Source: Acidobacteria bacterium RIFCSPLOWO2_02_FULL_67_21
GTDB lineage: Bacteria; Acidobacteriota; Vicinamibacteria; Vicinamibacterales; UBA2999
Length of the DNA: 48,501 nt
Assembly: GCA_001767195.1 (NCBI GenBank)
Contig: MEKU01000052.1
Span: 1 to 48,501 of the forward strand
Reading direction: 5' to 3'
Positions 27,128 to 34,419 of this stretch are shown piece after piece. Position 1 is the first letter of the stretch. Each line of letters starts with the position of its first letter. The position numbers and the translations under genes are program-made. Below the pieces are notes generated by a model. The model worked only from the letters and a program-made list of their open reading frames with translations. It made no database searches and was not told the DNA's origin.

Positions 27128-27814
27128 ATGGGACGGGTGCTCTCTCGGTCGCTCGGGCGCAAGCTGATGGTCACCTGCATGGCCGTGATCGGGTTCGTCC
27201 TGCTGTACGAGGCCACGACGTTCGACTCGCGCGACATCGCTCCGACGCGCCTCGTCGATCCGACGCTGCCTGCGGCCGGCGCGCGCCTGCTGTTCACGGC
27301 GACCGCCTACTGCAAGGGCACCACGACCGCGTCCGGCGTGGGAGTCCGCACGGGAATCGCCGCGTCGGATCCCGGCATCCTGCCGGTCGGCAGCGTCGTC
27401 AACGTGTCGACCGACACCATGCAGTACAACGGCGTGTACACGATCATGGACACGGGCCCGAAGGTGCAGGGCCGCGTCCTCGACATTTACATGTGGAGCT
27501 GCCGCGAGGCGCTGGCGTTCGGCCGGCGGCCGGTGGAGGTGACGGTGCTGCGGCTCGGGTGGAACCCGAGCGCAAGCACCCCCAGCCTCGTGGAACGGCT
27601 GTTCAGACGGAGGGAAGCCGCACGGCGGACGACTCAGCCGGCCACCCCGCCGCAACCGGGCGCCGCCCCCACCGAGAGCGGCCCGGGGCCGCCTGGCGAT
27701 GCCGCCACGGCGCCTGCGGAGCCATCCCCGGCGGAGGCGCCGCAGGTCCCCGAGGCGGTTCCCCCGGCTTCTGCCGGATCGCCTCCCGTCGCGCCGGCCT
27801 CCATCACGCCGTAG
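27128..27814 (+). CDS. Membrane-anchored 3D-domain protein
   Basis: The 228-residue protein has an N-terminal membrane segment (LMVTCMAVIGFVLLYEATTF) and then a 3D domain (about 55-135), the double-psi barrel named for three aspartates and found in murein-cleaving proteins such as MltA and YuiC. Visible motifs are FTATAYCKGTTTASG, IAASDPGILPVGSVV, and YTIMDTGPKVQGRVLDIYM, which hold the three Asp. The last 80 residues are Pro/Ala-rich and low complexity. It probably acts on peptidoglycan in the periplasm. The ATG follows the thiL stop with no gap. Confidence 0.85.
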   Translation: MGRVLSRSLGRKLMVTCMAVIGFVLLYEATTFDSRDIAPTRLVDPTLPAAGARLLFTATAYCKGTTTASGVGVRTGIAASDPGILPVGSVVNVSTDTMQYNGVYTIMDTGPKVQGRVLDIYMWSCREALAFGRRPVEVTVLRLGWNPSASTPSLVERLFRRREAARRTTQPATPPQPGAAPTESGPGPPGDAATAPAEPSPAEAPQVPEAVPPASAGSPPVAPASITP

Positions 27815-27825
27815 TCCTGCTCCTT

Positions 27826-28479
27826 TCAGCCCACGTTGACGGGTGAATCGAGCCGGATGCGGATGACCGCGCCGGCCGGCAGATGCACGTCCTTGCCCTC
27901 GGTGGCTGCAATCACGCCGCCCGCGCCGATCACCGCGCCGAGAATCGCGCCCTTGATGCCGCCGATGATGCCGCCGATGACGCCGCCGACGCCGGCGCCG
28001 GCCCCGACCGTGCCAACCTCCTCGCGGATGCCGCCGCTCTCGAAGACCTGGGCGGCCATCCCGCGAATCGCGTATTCGCGGCCGTTGATGACGAGCTGGT
28101 CGAACGACAGCGTGAGGCTCCCTTCACGATCGAGGCGGCCCGGCCGCTTCACGTTCGACACGACGCCGCGCACGACCGAGCCTGCCGGGACCAGCTCTCG
28201 CCGGTTCTGCATTAGATCCACGACAGTGGTTGCTTCGAACCGCTGCTCGACTGTAGACGTTTCCGAGCTCAGGCCCGACTGCAGGCGAACGTCGAGCTCC
28301 TGTCCAACAGGAATCACGCCGGGCTGGCTGTCGGCCACTTCGGTCGGGCCGCTCGGTACGCTCGAGGTTGACGGCGCTGGCGGCTGCGGCACGGTGGTCG
28401 GCGCCGGCTGTGCCGTCGCGCCGCACGCGATCGCGCTCGCGACGGCGAGTGCGACTACGGGTAGTCGAAGACTGTTCAT
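27826..28479 (-). CDS. Putative lipoprotein with glycine-zipper segment
   Basis: The 217-residue product begins with a signal sequence ending SAIACGATAQ, a possible lipobox with Cys. A Pro/Ser-rich spacer is followed by a beta-rich domain (PVGQELDVRLQSGLSSETST, LVPAGSVVRGVVSNVKRPGR, SFDQLVINGREYAIRG), a Gly-rich zipper (VGAGAGVGGVIGGIIGGIKG), and a final strand pair (VHLPAGAVIRIRLDSPV). ATG 28479 is chosen for GGAGGGAT upstream. Function is unknown; glycine zippers often insert in or associate with membranes. It lies downstream of the phosphoribosyltransferase gene. Confidence 0.7.
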   Translation of the reverse strand: MNSLRLPVVALAVASAIACGATAQPAPTTVPQPPAPSTSSVPSGPTEVADSQPGVIPVGQELDVRLQSGLSSETSTVEQRFEATTVVDLMQNRRELVPAGSVVRGVVSNVKRPGRLDREGSLTLSFDQLVINGREYAIRGMAAQVFESGGIREEVGTVGAGAGVGGVIGGIIGGIKGAILGAVIGAGGVIAATEGKDVHLPAGAVIRIRLDSPVNVG

Positions 28480-28523
28480 GACGGATCCCTCCGCTGCTGT
28501 CCAAGCAACAGCGATGCCCGGAT

Positions 28524-29198
28524 TTATGGATGTGGTGTCGCCGGCTGTCCGTGCGCCTCGAGCAGGCGCCGCACTTCTTCGTCGGAGGTCTGCTCGAAGT
28601 TGAGGTACCACTCCCCCACTGCCGAAAACGGTTCCGGCGTCCGCACGCAGACCATCTCGTCGGCAATTGCCGACAGCTCATCGCAGGAGTCGCGGGCGCC
28701 GACCGGCACGGCTACGACGATTCGTGCCGGATGGCGCTGCCGAATCGCGTTCACCGCCGCGCGCATGGTCGACCCGGTCGCCAGGCCGTCATCGATCAGG
28801 ATGACGGTTCGCCCGTCAACCGGAACAGGCTGCCGGCCCTCGCGGTATGCCGCCTCGCGGCGCGCCAGCTCCGCCTGCTCGGCGCGCGCGATCTCATCGA
28901 TCTGGCCGGGCGTGATGCCGTACCACCGCACGACGTCGTCATTGAGCACGCGGACGCCGCCCGACGCAATCGCGCCCATCGCCAGCTCCCGGTGGCCCGG
29001 CGTCCCGAGCTTGCGGACGAGAAAGACGTCGAGCGGCGCCCCGAGCGCCTCCGCCACCTCGAAGGCGACCGGCACGCCGCCCCGCGGCAGGGCAAGGACG
29101 ACGACATCGCTGCGGCCGGCATAGGCGTGCAGCCGGCTCGCCAGCTCGCATCCCGCCGCCCGGCGATCCTCAAAGGCGCGCTGCTCGTCCATGTGCAT
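28524..29198 (-). CDS. Type I phosphoribosyltransferase-domain protein
   Basis: The 224-residue protein has VVVLALPRGGVPVAFEVAEA, LDVFLVRKLGTPGHRELAMG and the PRPP-binding loop VILIDDGLATGSTMRAAV, followed by VVAVPVGARDSCDEL. This is the standalone PRTase group whose substrate is not established; members often sit near stress genes. A second in-frame ATG lies at 29192. It is 44 bp upstream of the lipoprotein gene. Confidence 0.9.
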   Translation of the reverse strand: MHMDEQRAFEDRRAAGCELASRLHAYAGRSDVVVLALPRGGVPVAFEVAEALGAPLDVFLVRKLGTPGHRELAMGAIASGGVRVLNDDVVRWYGITPGQIDEIARAEQAELARREAAYREGRQPVPVDGRTVILIDDGLATGSTMRAAVNAIRQRHPARIVVAVPVGARDSCDELSAIADEMVCVRTPEPFSAVGEWYLNFEQTSDEEVRRLLEAHGQPATPHP

Positions 29199-29256
29199 TC
29201 GTCCTCAGACCGTCCTCTCCCCTGATCGTACTCGCTGCTGCAAGAAGGCTACCCGG

Positions 29257-31059
29257 CTACGCGGTCGAGGTCGCCGGCTTTGACGGAACCCCCACGGGCG
29301 CATCCCGCTGGAATTGAAGCTGATACAGGCGGTGGTAGATGCCGCGGGCGGCCAGCAGCGCCTGGTGCGTGCCGGCCTCGCGCAGCTGCCCCTTGTGGAA
29401 CACGAGGATGCGGTCCAGGCCCTGAAGCGTCGACAGCCGGTGCGCGATGGCAATCGTCGTCCGGCCCTGCATGATGACCCTGACGGCATCGCGCAGCAGC
29501 AGCTCGGTTTCGGTGTCGACGCTCGATGTCGCCTCGTCCAGGATGAGCACGGGGCGGTCGAAGGCAAGCGCCCTGGCGAACGACAGCATCTGCTTCTGCC
29601 CCACCGAGAGCGTGGCGCCACGTTCGACGACCGGCGTTTCGATGCCGCGAGGAAGAGCGTTGACGAACCCGTCCGCATGAACGGCCTCGATGGCCGCCCG
29701 CACCGCCGCGTCGTCGATGGCGTCGTTGCCGAGACGGACGTTGCTGGCCACCGTCCCCGAAAAGAGGTGGACGTCCTGCAGCACGAGCCCGAACAGGCCT
29801 CGGAGCCGACCCGGATCCATCTCGCGGATATCGATGCCGTCAACCGTGATGCGCCCCTGCTGCACGTCGTAATAGCGCAGCAGCAGGTTCACGAGCGTCG
29901 TCTTGCCGGCGCCGGTCGCGCCGACGATGCCGACGCGCTCGCCCGGTTCGATCCGGAACGACACGTCGCGGAGCACCGGCTCTCCGTCGATGTACGCAAA
30001 GGTGACGTGCTCGAAGGCGATCGGGCCGGGACGCTCCGGGGCGCGGAACTGCGGGGGCGATTCGATCGCCACATGCGTGTCGAGCAGGACAAAGATTCGC
30101 TCCGACGACGCCATCGCGCCCTGCAGCACGTTGAACTTCTCGGACATGTCGCTGATCGGCCGGAAGAAGCGCTGCGCGTACAACAGGAACGCCACGAGCG
30201 ACCCGAGCGAGAGCGACTCCTGCATCACCCACAGGCCGCCGAACCAGAGGATCAGGGCCGACGCGAGCGCGCTGACGAGCTCGATGGCGGGATAGAAGAT
30301 CGCGTAGAAGAAAATGGACCGGACGTTGGCGTCGCGGTGACGGCCGTTGATGGCCTCGAACGCGGCGAAATCGCGGGCCTCGCGCCGGAACAGGTGGACC
30401 GTCGCCATCCCGGTGATCCGCTCCTGCAGAAACGCGTTGATCCGCGCGATCCAGACGCGGACCGTGCGGTACGACTCGCGAACGTTCACCCGGAACCACT
30501 GCGTGAGAAGCGCGATCAGCGGGAGCACGGAGAAGGCGATGGCCGCGAGCCGCCAGTCCATCCAGATCAGGACCGCCATGATGCCGATGAGCGTGAAGAG
30601 GTCGCCGAACACCGCCACCACGCCCGACGTGAACAGCTCGTTCAACGCGTCGACATCCGTGGTCAGCCGGGTCATCAGGCGTCCCACCGGATTGCGATCG
30701 TAGAACCGCAGGTCGAGCCTCTGCAGGCGTCCGTAGATCTGCATCCGCAGATCCAGCATGATCCGCTGCCCGATCATCTGCATGGTCGTCGTCTGCACGT
30801 ACTCGAGCGCAAACGATCCGCACAGGGTCAGCAGGTACAGGACGGCGACACCGCCCAGGCCCGACAGATCGCCCGCGGGAATGTAGCGGTCGATGACGGT
30901 CTTCGTGAGCAGCGGCGGCACCAGCTCGAGCCCCGAATGGGCGATGATGGCCGCACTCGCACCCGCCACCTGCAGCCGATACGGGCGCAGATATCGCAGC
31001 AGGCGGCGCATGAGCCGGGCGTCGTACGCCTTGCCGAGCACGTCCTCTTCGTGGATCAC
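29257..31059 (-). CDS. ABC exporter half-transporter, consensus Walker B subunit
   Basis: The 600-residue protein has six predicted transmembrane helices (about 20-310) and a nucleotide-binding domain with Walker A GATGAGKTTLV, Q-loop VLQDVHLFSGTV, Walker B ILDEATSSVD (catalytic Glu present) and switch IAIAHRLSTL. The signature is LSVGQ instead of LSGGQ. With the upstream gene it forms a heterodimer of the LmrCD/TM287-288 type, with one working and one degenerate ATP site. The start is GTG 31059, overlapping the upstream stop (GTGA). The open frame continuing to 31776 lies antisense-free inside the upstream gene in another phase and is not real. The substrate is unknown. Confidence 0.93.
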   Translation of the reverse strand: MIHEEDVLGKAYDARLMRRLLRYLRPYRLQVAGASAAIIAHSGLELVPPLLTKTVIDRYIPAGDLSGLGGVAVLYLLTLCGSFALEYVQTTTMQMIGQRIMLDLRMQIYGRLQRLDLRFYDRNPVGRLMTRLTTDVDALNELFTSGVVAVFGDLFTLIGIMAVLIWMDWRLAAIAFSVLPLIALLTQWFRVNVRESYRTVRVWIARINAFLQERITGMATVHLFRREARDFAAFEAINGRHRDANVRSIFFYAIFYPAIELVSALASALILWFGGLWVMQESLSLGSLVAFLLYAQRFFRPISDMSEKFNVLQGAMASSERIFVLLDTHVAIESPPQFRAPERPGPIAFEHVTFAYIDGEPVLRDVSFRIEPGERVGIVGATGAGKTTLVNLLLRYYDVQQGRITVDGIDIREMDPGRLRGLFGLVLQDVHLFSGTVASNVRLGNDAIDDAAVRAAIEAVHADGFVNALPRGIETPVVERGATLSVGQKQMLSFARALAFDRPVLILDEATSSVDTETELLLRDAVRVIMQGRTTIAIAHRLSTLQGLDRILVFHKGQLREAGTHQALLAARGIYHRLYQLQFQRDAPVGVPSKPATSTA

Positions 31060-32807
31060 GAGGCGGCAAGCTCCTCTTCGAGGAGCTGCTTCCGGTACAG
31101 CTCGGCGTAGACGCCGTCGCGGGCAATCAACTCGCGATGCGTCCCCCGCTCGACCAGCCGTCCTTCGGCAAGCACGAGGATCTGGTCGGCATGACGGACG
31201 GTCGACACCCGATGCGAGACGATGATCGAGGTCCGTTCCCGCATCACCCCGCGCAGCCGGCTGAGGATCTCCTCCTCCGTGTAGGTGTCGACGGCTGCCA
31301 GGGCGTCGTCGAGGACCAGGACCTTCGGCTCCACGAGCAGCGCGCGGGCGAGCGCCGTGCGCTGCTTCTGACCGCCCGAGAGCGTGATGCCGCGCTCCCC
31401 GATCGTCGTCTCGTACCCGTTCGGGAATCCTTCCACGTCCTTGTCGAGCCGCGCGATGGCGGCGGCCCGCTCGACGCGAGGCCGCTCGTCCTCGTCGGCC
31501 CGCCCGCCGAGCGCGATGTTCTCGGCCAGCGTGGCGCCGAAGAGAAACGGCTCCTGGGGCACGAAGCCGATCGCGCCCCTGAGCACCGCGAGCGGGATCC
31601 GGCGCACGTCCACTCCGTCGAGGAAGACCGTGCCCGGCGGCGGATCGTGCATCCGCGCCAGCAGATTGAGAAGCGTCGACTTGCCCGATCCCGTGGCGCC
31701 CACAATGGCGGTGGTCGTGCCCGCGGGCAGCACCGCCGAGAGGTCGTGCAGCACCACGCGGTCGCCATACGCACACGTCAGGTGGCGGAACTCGATGGCG
31801 CCTGCGATCTGGTCGATGCGGACGATGTCGGCGGTCGCCGCGTCATCGGTGATGCGCGGCCTGGTGTCGAGGACCTCGAGCAGGCGCTTCCACGATGCCA
31901 TGCCGCGCTGCAGCAGGTTCGTCACCCACCCGAAAGCAATCATCGGCCACGAGAGCATGAGCAGGTACGAGTTGAAGGCGACGAGCTCCCCGACGGTCAT
32001 CCGGCCGGTCACGACCTCCCGGCTTCCCAGCCAGAGGACCAGCAGCGCGCCCAGACCCATCAGGAAGCCCATGATCGGGTAGTACATCGCCTGTACCCGG
32101 ATGAGCCCGCGGTTCCGGCGCATGTACAGCTCGTTGGCGTCCCGGAACCGTCCGGTCTCGGAGGATTCCTGCCCGTACGCGCGCACGACGCGCACCCCCG
32201 ACAGCGTCTCCTGGGCCATCGCGCTGATCTCGGACAACTGCTCCTGGATCCGTTCAAAGCGGCGGTGGATGACGGCGCCGAAGTAACCCACCGACACCGA
32301 GACGAGCGGAAGGGGCGCCAGCGAAATGAGCGTGAGACGCGCGTCGATCGAGAGCATCAGCCCGATCGCGACGACGAAGGTCAGCCCGGTGGTGGCCGAG
32401 TACATCACGGCGGGCCCGATCATCATCCGCACCGCGCTGAGATCGTTGGTCGCCCGCGACATCAGATCGCCCGTGCGGTGATGCTGGAAGTACGCGAGGT
32501 CGAGGCGCTGCAGGTGCGCGAAGAAATCGTTCCGGAGGTCGTACTCGATCTCGCGCGACGCGCCGATGATGATCCGCCGCATCGAGAACCGGAAGAGGCC
32601 GCCGATCGCGGCCAGCCCGAACACGGCGCCCGCATAGAGGCGGACCTTGGCGGCATCCACACCGCGCGTGAGGTCGTCAATCGCGAGCTTCAGCACCCAC
32701 GGGGCGGCCAGCCCGACTGCGGCCGTGCCGATGACACACGCCAGCCCGGCGGCAAACGTGCGGCGGTACCGCAGCATGTACGCGAAGAGACGACGGCCCG
32801 GCGACAT
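31056..32807 (-). CDS. ABC exporter half-transporter, degenerate Walker B subunit
   Basis: The 583-residue protein has the membrane domain (about 10-300; LFAYMLRYRRTFAAGLACVI at the N-terminus) and a nucleotide-binding domain with Walker A GATGSGKSTLLN, Q-loop VPQEPFLFG, signature LSGGQKQR, Walker B VLVLDDALAAVD and switch SHRVSTV. The catalytic Glu after Walker B is Asp, as in the degenerate-site subunit of heterodimeric exporters. The consensus signature faces the consensus Walker motifs of the partner. It is the first gene of the pair. Confidence 0.93.
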   Translation of the reverse strand: MSPGRRLFAYMLRYRRTFAAGLACVIGTAAVGLAAPWVLKLAIDDLTRGVDAAKVRLYAGAVFGLAAIGGLFRFSMRRIIIGASREIEYDLRNDFFAHLQRLDLAYFQHHRTGDLMSRATNDLSAVRMMIGPAVMYSATTGLTFVVAIGLMLSIDARLTLISLAPLPLVSVSVGYFGAVIHRRFERIQEQLSEISAMAQETLSGVRVVRAYGQESSETGRFRDANELYMRRNRGLIRVQAMYYPIMGFLMGLGALLVLWLGSREVVTGRMTVGELVAFNSYLLMLSWPMIAFGWVTNLLQRGMASWKRLLEVLDTRPRITDDAATADIVRIDQIAGAIEFRHLTCAYGDRVVLHDLSAVLPAGTTTAIVGATGSGKSTLLNLLARMHDPPPGTVFLDGVDVRRIPLAVLRGAIGFVPQEPFLFGATLAENIALGGRADEDERPRVERAAAIARLDKDVEGFPNGYETTIGERGITLSGGQKQRTALARALLVEPKVLVLDDALAAVDTYTEEEILSRLRGVMRERTSIIVSHRVSTVRHADQILVLAEGRLVERGTHRELIARDGVYAELYRKQLLEEELAAS

Positions 32808-32817
32808 CTCCCCCAGT

Positions 32818-32875
32818 CTAAATGGGGTCGGAGGTCATTGTCAGAGGACACGAAATGAGCTCCGACCCCATTTAG
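32818..32875. repeat. REP-like element with perfect 16-bp inverted arms
   Basis: CTAAATGGGGTCGGAG and CTCCGACCCCATTTAG are exact complements, separated by 26 bp that contain the partly matching GTCATT and AATGAG. Elements with GGGGTCGGAG ends often accompany REP-associated tyrosine transposases, but none is in this window. It lies between the divergent ABC exporter and barrel-protein genes and may contain their promoters. Confidence 0.8.
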
Positions 32876-32886
32876 CGCATAATCGA

Positions 32887-33663
32887 ATGATGCGAAACCG
32901 GTTCACACTCATCACTACTACGCTCTGCGCGTTGACCCTCTGTGCCTCCGCAGCCGAGGCGCAGGATCACGTTGGAGAAATCTCGTTCGTGCTCTCGAAG
33001 CCGTCGCCCGATCTGGTGCTCTCGACCGACGCGCTGGCCGGGTCGAGCATCAGCGAGGTCGACTTCGTCCAGGAATTCGGGATTGAGGACAAGTGGTTCC
33101 CGGCGTTTCGCGCCTCGCTCGGGCGGAGCCACAAGTTCCGTCTGAGCTATGTCAAGTTCCGCTACGAGGCGGATGCCACGATCCAGCGCACCTTCACCTT
33201 CCAGGGCCGCACCTTCACGGTCGGCGCCCCCGCCTCGACCGACATCGAATGGGATCTCTGGACGGTCGGGTACGAATGGGACTTCGTATCGCGCGACGCC
33301 GGCTTCGTCGGCGTGATCGCGGACCTGAAATACAACAGGGTCAAGGCGTCGGTCGAGAGCCCGCTTCTGTCGTCGCCGGCCGCGACCGACACCAAGGCGC
33401 CGATCCCGGCCATCGGCCTCGCCTGGCGCGCCAACCCCTCGCCGGCGTTCTCGATCGGCGGCGAGTTCGCCGGGTTCAAGCTCGACCGCGACGATTTCAA
33501 CGTGAAGTTCACCGACTTTGATATCTACGGGATGCTCAACTTCAGACGCAACGTCGGCGCCCAGGTGGGCTACCGGTCCGTGGTGGCCGATTACGTCGTG
33601 GAGGAGGACAGCGGCGACCTCAAGATGCGGGGCCCGTATATTGCGGCGATGCTGCGGTTCTGA
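32887..33663 (+). CDS. Outer-membrane beta-barrel protein
   Basis: The 258-residue product has a signal peptide (LITTTLCALTLCASAAEAQ) and then alternating polar/aromatic strands typical of an 8-strand barrel: FRLSYVKFRYEADATIQ, STDIEWDLWTVGYEWDF, GFVGVIADLKYNRVKAS, FSIGGEFAGFKLD, and the C-terminal GPYIAAMLRF ending in Phe. It should be inserted in the outer membrane. Specific function is unknown. Two adjacent ATGs (32887 and 32890) are possible starts. The REP-like element ends 11 bp upstream. Confidence 0.8.
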   Translation: MMRNRFTLITTTLCALTLCASAAEAQDHVGEISFVLSKPSPDLVLSTDALAGSSISEVDFVQEFGIEDKWFPAFRASLGRSHKFRLSYVKFRYEADATIQRTFTFQGRTFTVGAPASTDIEWDLWTVGYEWDFVSRDAGFVGVIADLKYNRVKASVESPLLSSPAATDTKAPIPAIGLAWRANPSPAFSIGGEFAGFKLDRDDFNVKFTDFDIYGMLNFRRNVGAQVGYRSVVADYVVEEDSGDLKMRGPYIAAMLRF

Positions 33664-33675
33664 ACGGCGTCCCGT

Positions 33676-34416
33676 TCACGACGCCTTCCTCGCAACAATC
33701 AGCAGCGAGCTTCCAATCGGCAGGGGGACGTGGCGCGCCAGCGCCGCCTCCCCCCGCACCATCCAGCTGAGCGCGGCGTTGATCGGCCTGGCCGGGACGG
33801 CCATGTCGGCGTCGCCCTGCGGATCGCGACCGGTACGCAGCAGCCGCTGCGCGGACCGTACCGCCAGAATCATCGGCACCAGCGACGCGAAGAGCAAGCG
33901 CGTGCGAACCACCTGCAGTCCGGCGGCGCTCACCACGGCCGCCGCCTGCGCCGGCGTGTAGCGGTGCACTTCAACCCAGACGTCGGAGTGGTCGCCGCGC
34001 AGCCATTCGAACGCCGCGGTGTTCAGCAGCACGTGCCCGCCGGGCTTCACCACGCGTGCGATCTCGCGGAGCGCCGCCCGATCGTCCGGGACGCTCTGCA
34101 GCACATCGAATGACGTGGCCAGATCGAAGGTGTTGGAGGCGAACGGAATCCGCCCGATGCTGGCGCGAACGACCGGACGCCCGGTCCCGCGCGCACGGCT
34201 CAGGGCCGACGGGGCCAGGTCGAACCCGAACGGCCGGCCGTACGGCTGGAGCAGGTGCGTCAGGTTGTAGCCGGTACCGCAGCCGCAGTCGATGATGCGC
34301 AGATCGCGCCGGCTGCCCGCGATCTCGCGGAGGACCGGCGCGACATACGAACGGAACCCCCGGAACCAGAAGTGCGTCGCCTCGGCGAGCGCGGTCGGCC
34401 CGAGCGGATCGTGCAT
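33676..34416 (-). CDS. Class I SAM-dependent methyltransferase
   Basis: The 246-residue protein has SAM motif I IIDCGCGTGYNLTHL (about residue 40), FGFDLAPSALSRAR, IPFASNTFDLATSFDVLQSV and VKPGGHVLLNTAAFEWL, as in Methyltransf_11 enzymes. It contains HFWFRGFRSYVAPVL at the N-terminus, common in small-molecule or lipid methyltransferases. The substrate cannot be told. It is 3 bp downstream of the lytic transglycosylase gene on the same strand. Confidence 0.9.
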   Translation of the reverse strand: MHDPLGPTALAEATHFWFRGFRSYVAPVLREIAGSRRDLRIIDCGCGTGYNLTHLLQPYGRPFGFDLAPSALSRARGTGRPVVRASIGRIPFASNTFDLATSFDVLQSVPDDRAALREIARVVKPGGHVLLNTAAFEWLRGDHSDVWVEVHRYTPAQAAAVVSAAGLQVVRTRLLFASLVPMILAVRSAQRLLRTGRDPQGDADMAVPARPINAALSWMVRGEAALARHVPLPIGSSLLIVARKAS

Positions 34417-34419
34417 GCG

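Noticed and set aside
29314-31110. 598-codon open frame antisense to the ABC exporter subunit
   Set aside because: The opposite strand encodes a complete ABC transporter with all motifs. The antisense product is compositionally biased and unrecognisable.
29257-31776. Single 839-codon ABC transporter reading
   Set aside because: Its first 240 codons are an out-of-phase translation of the upstream exporter gene. The GTGA overlap at 31056-31059 gives two normal-length genes instead.
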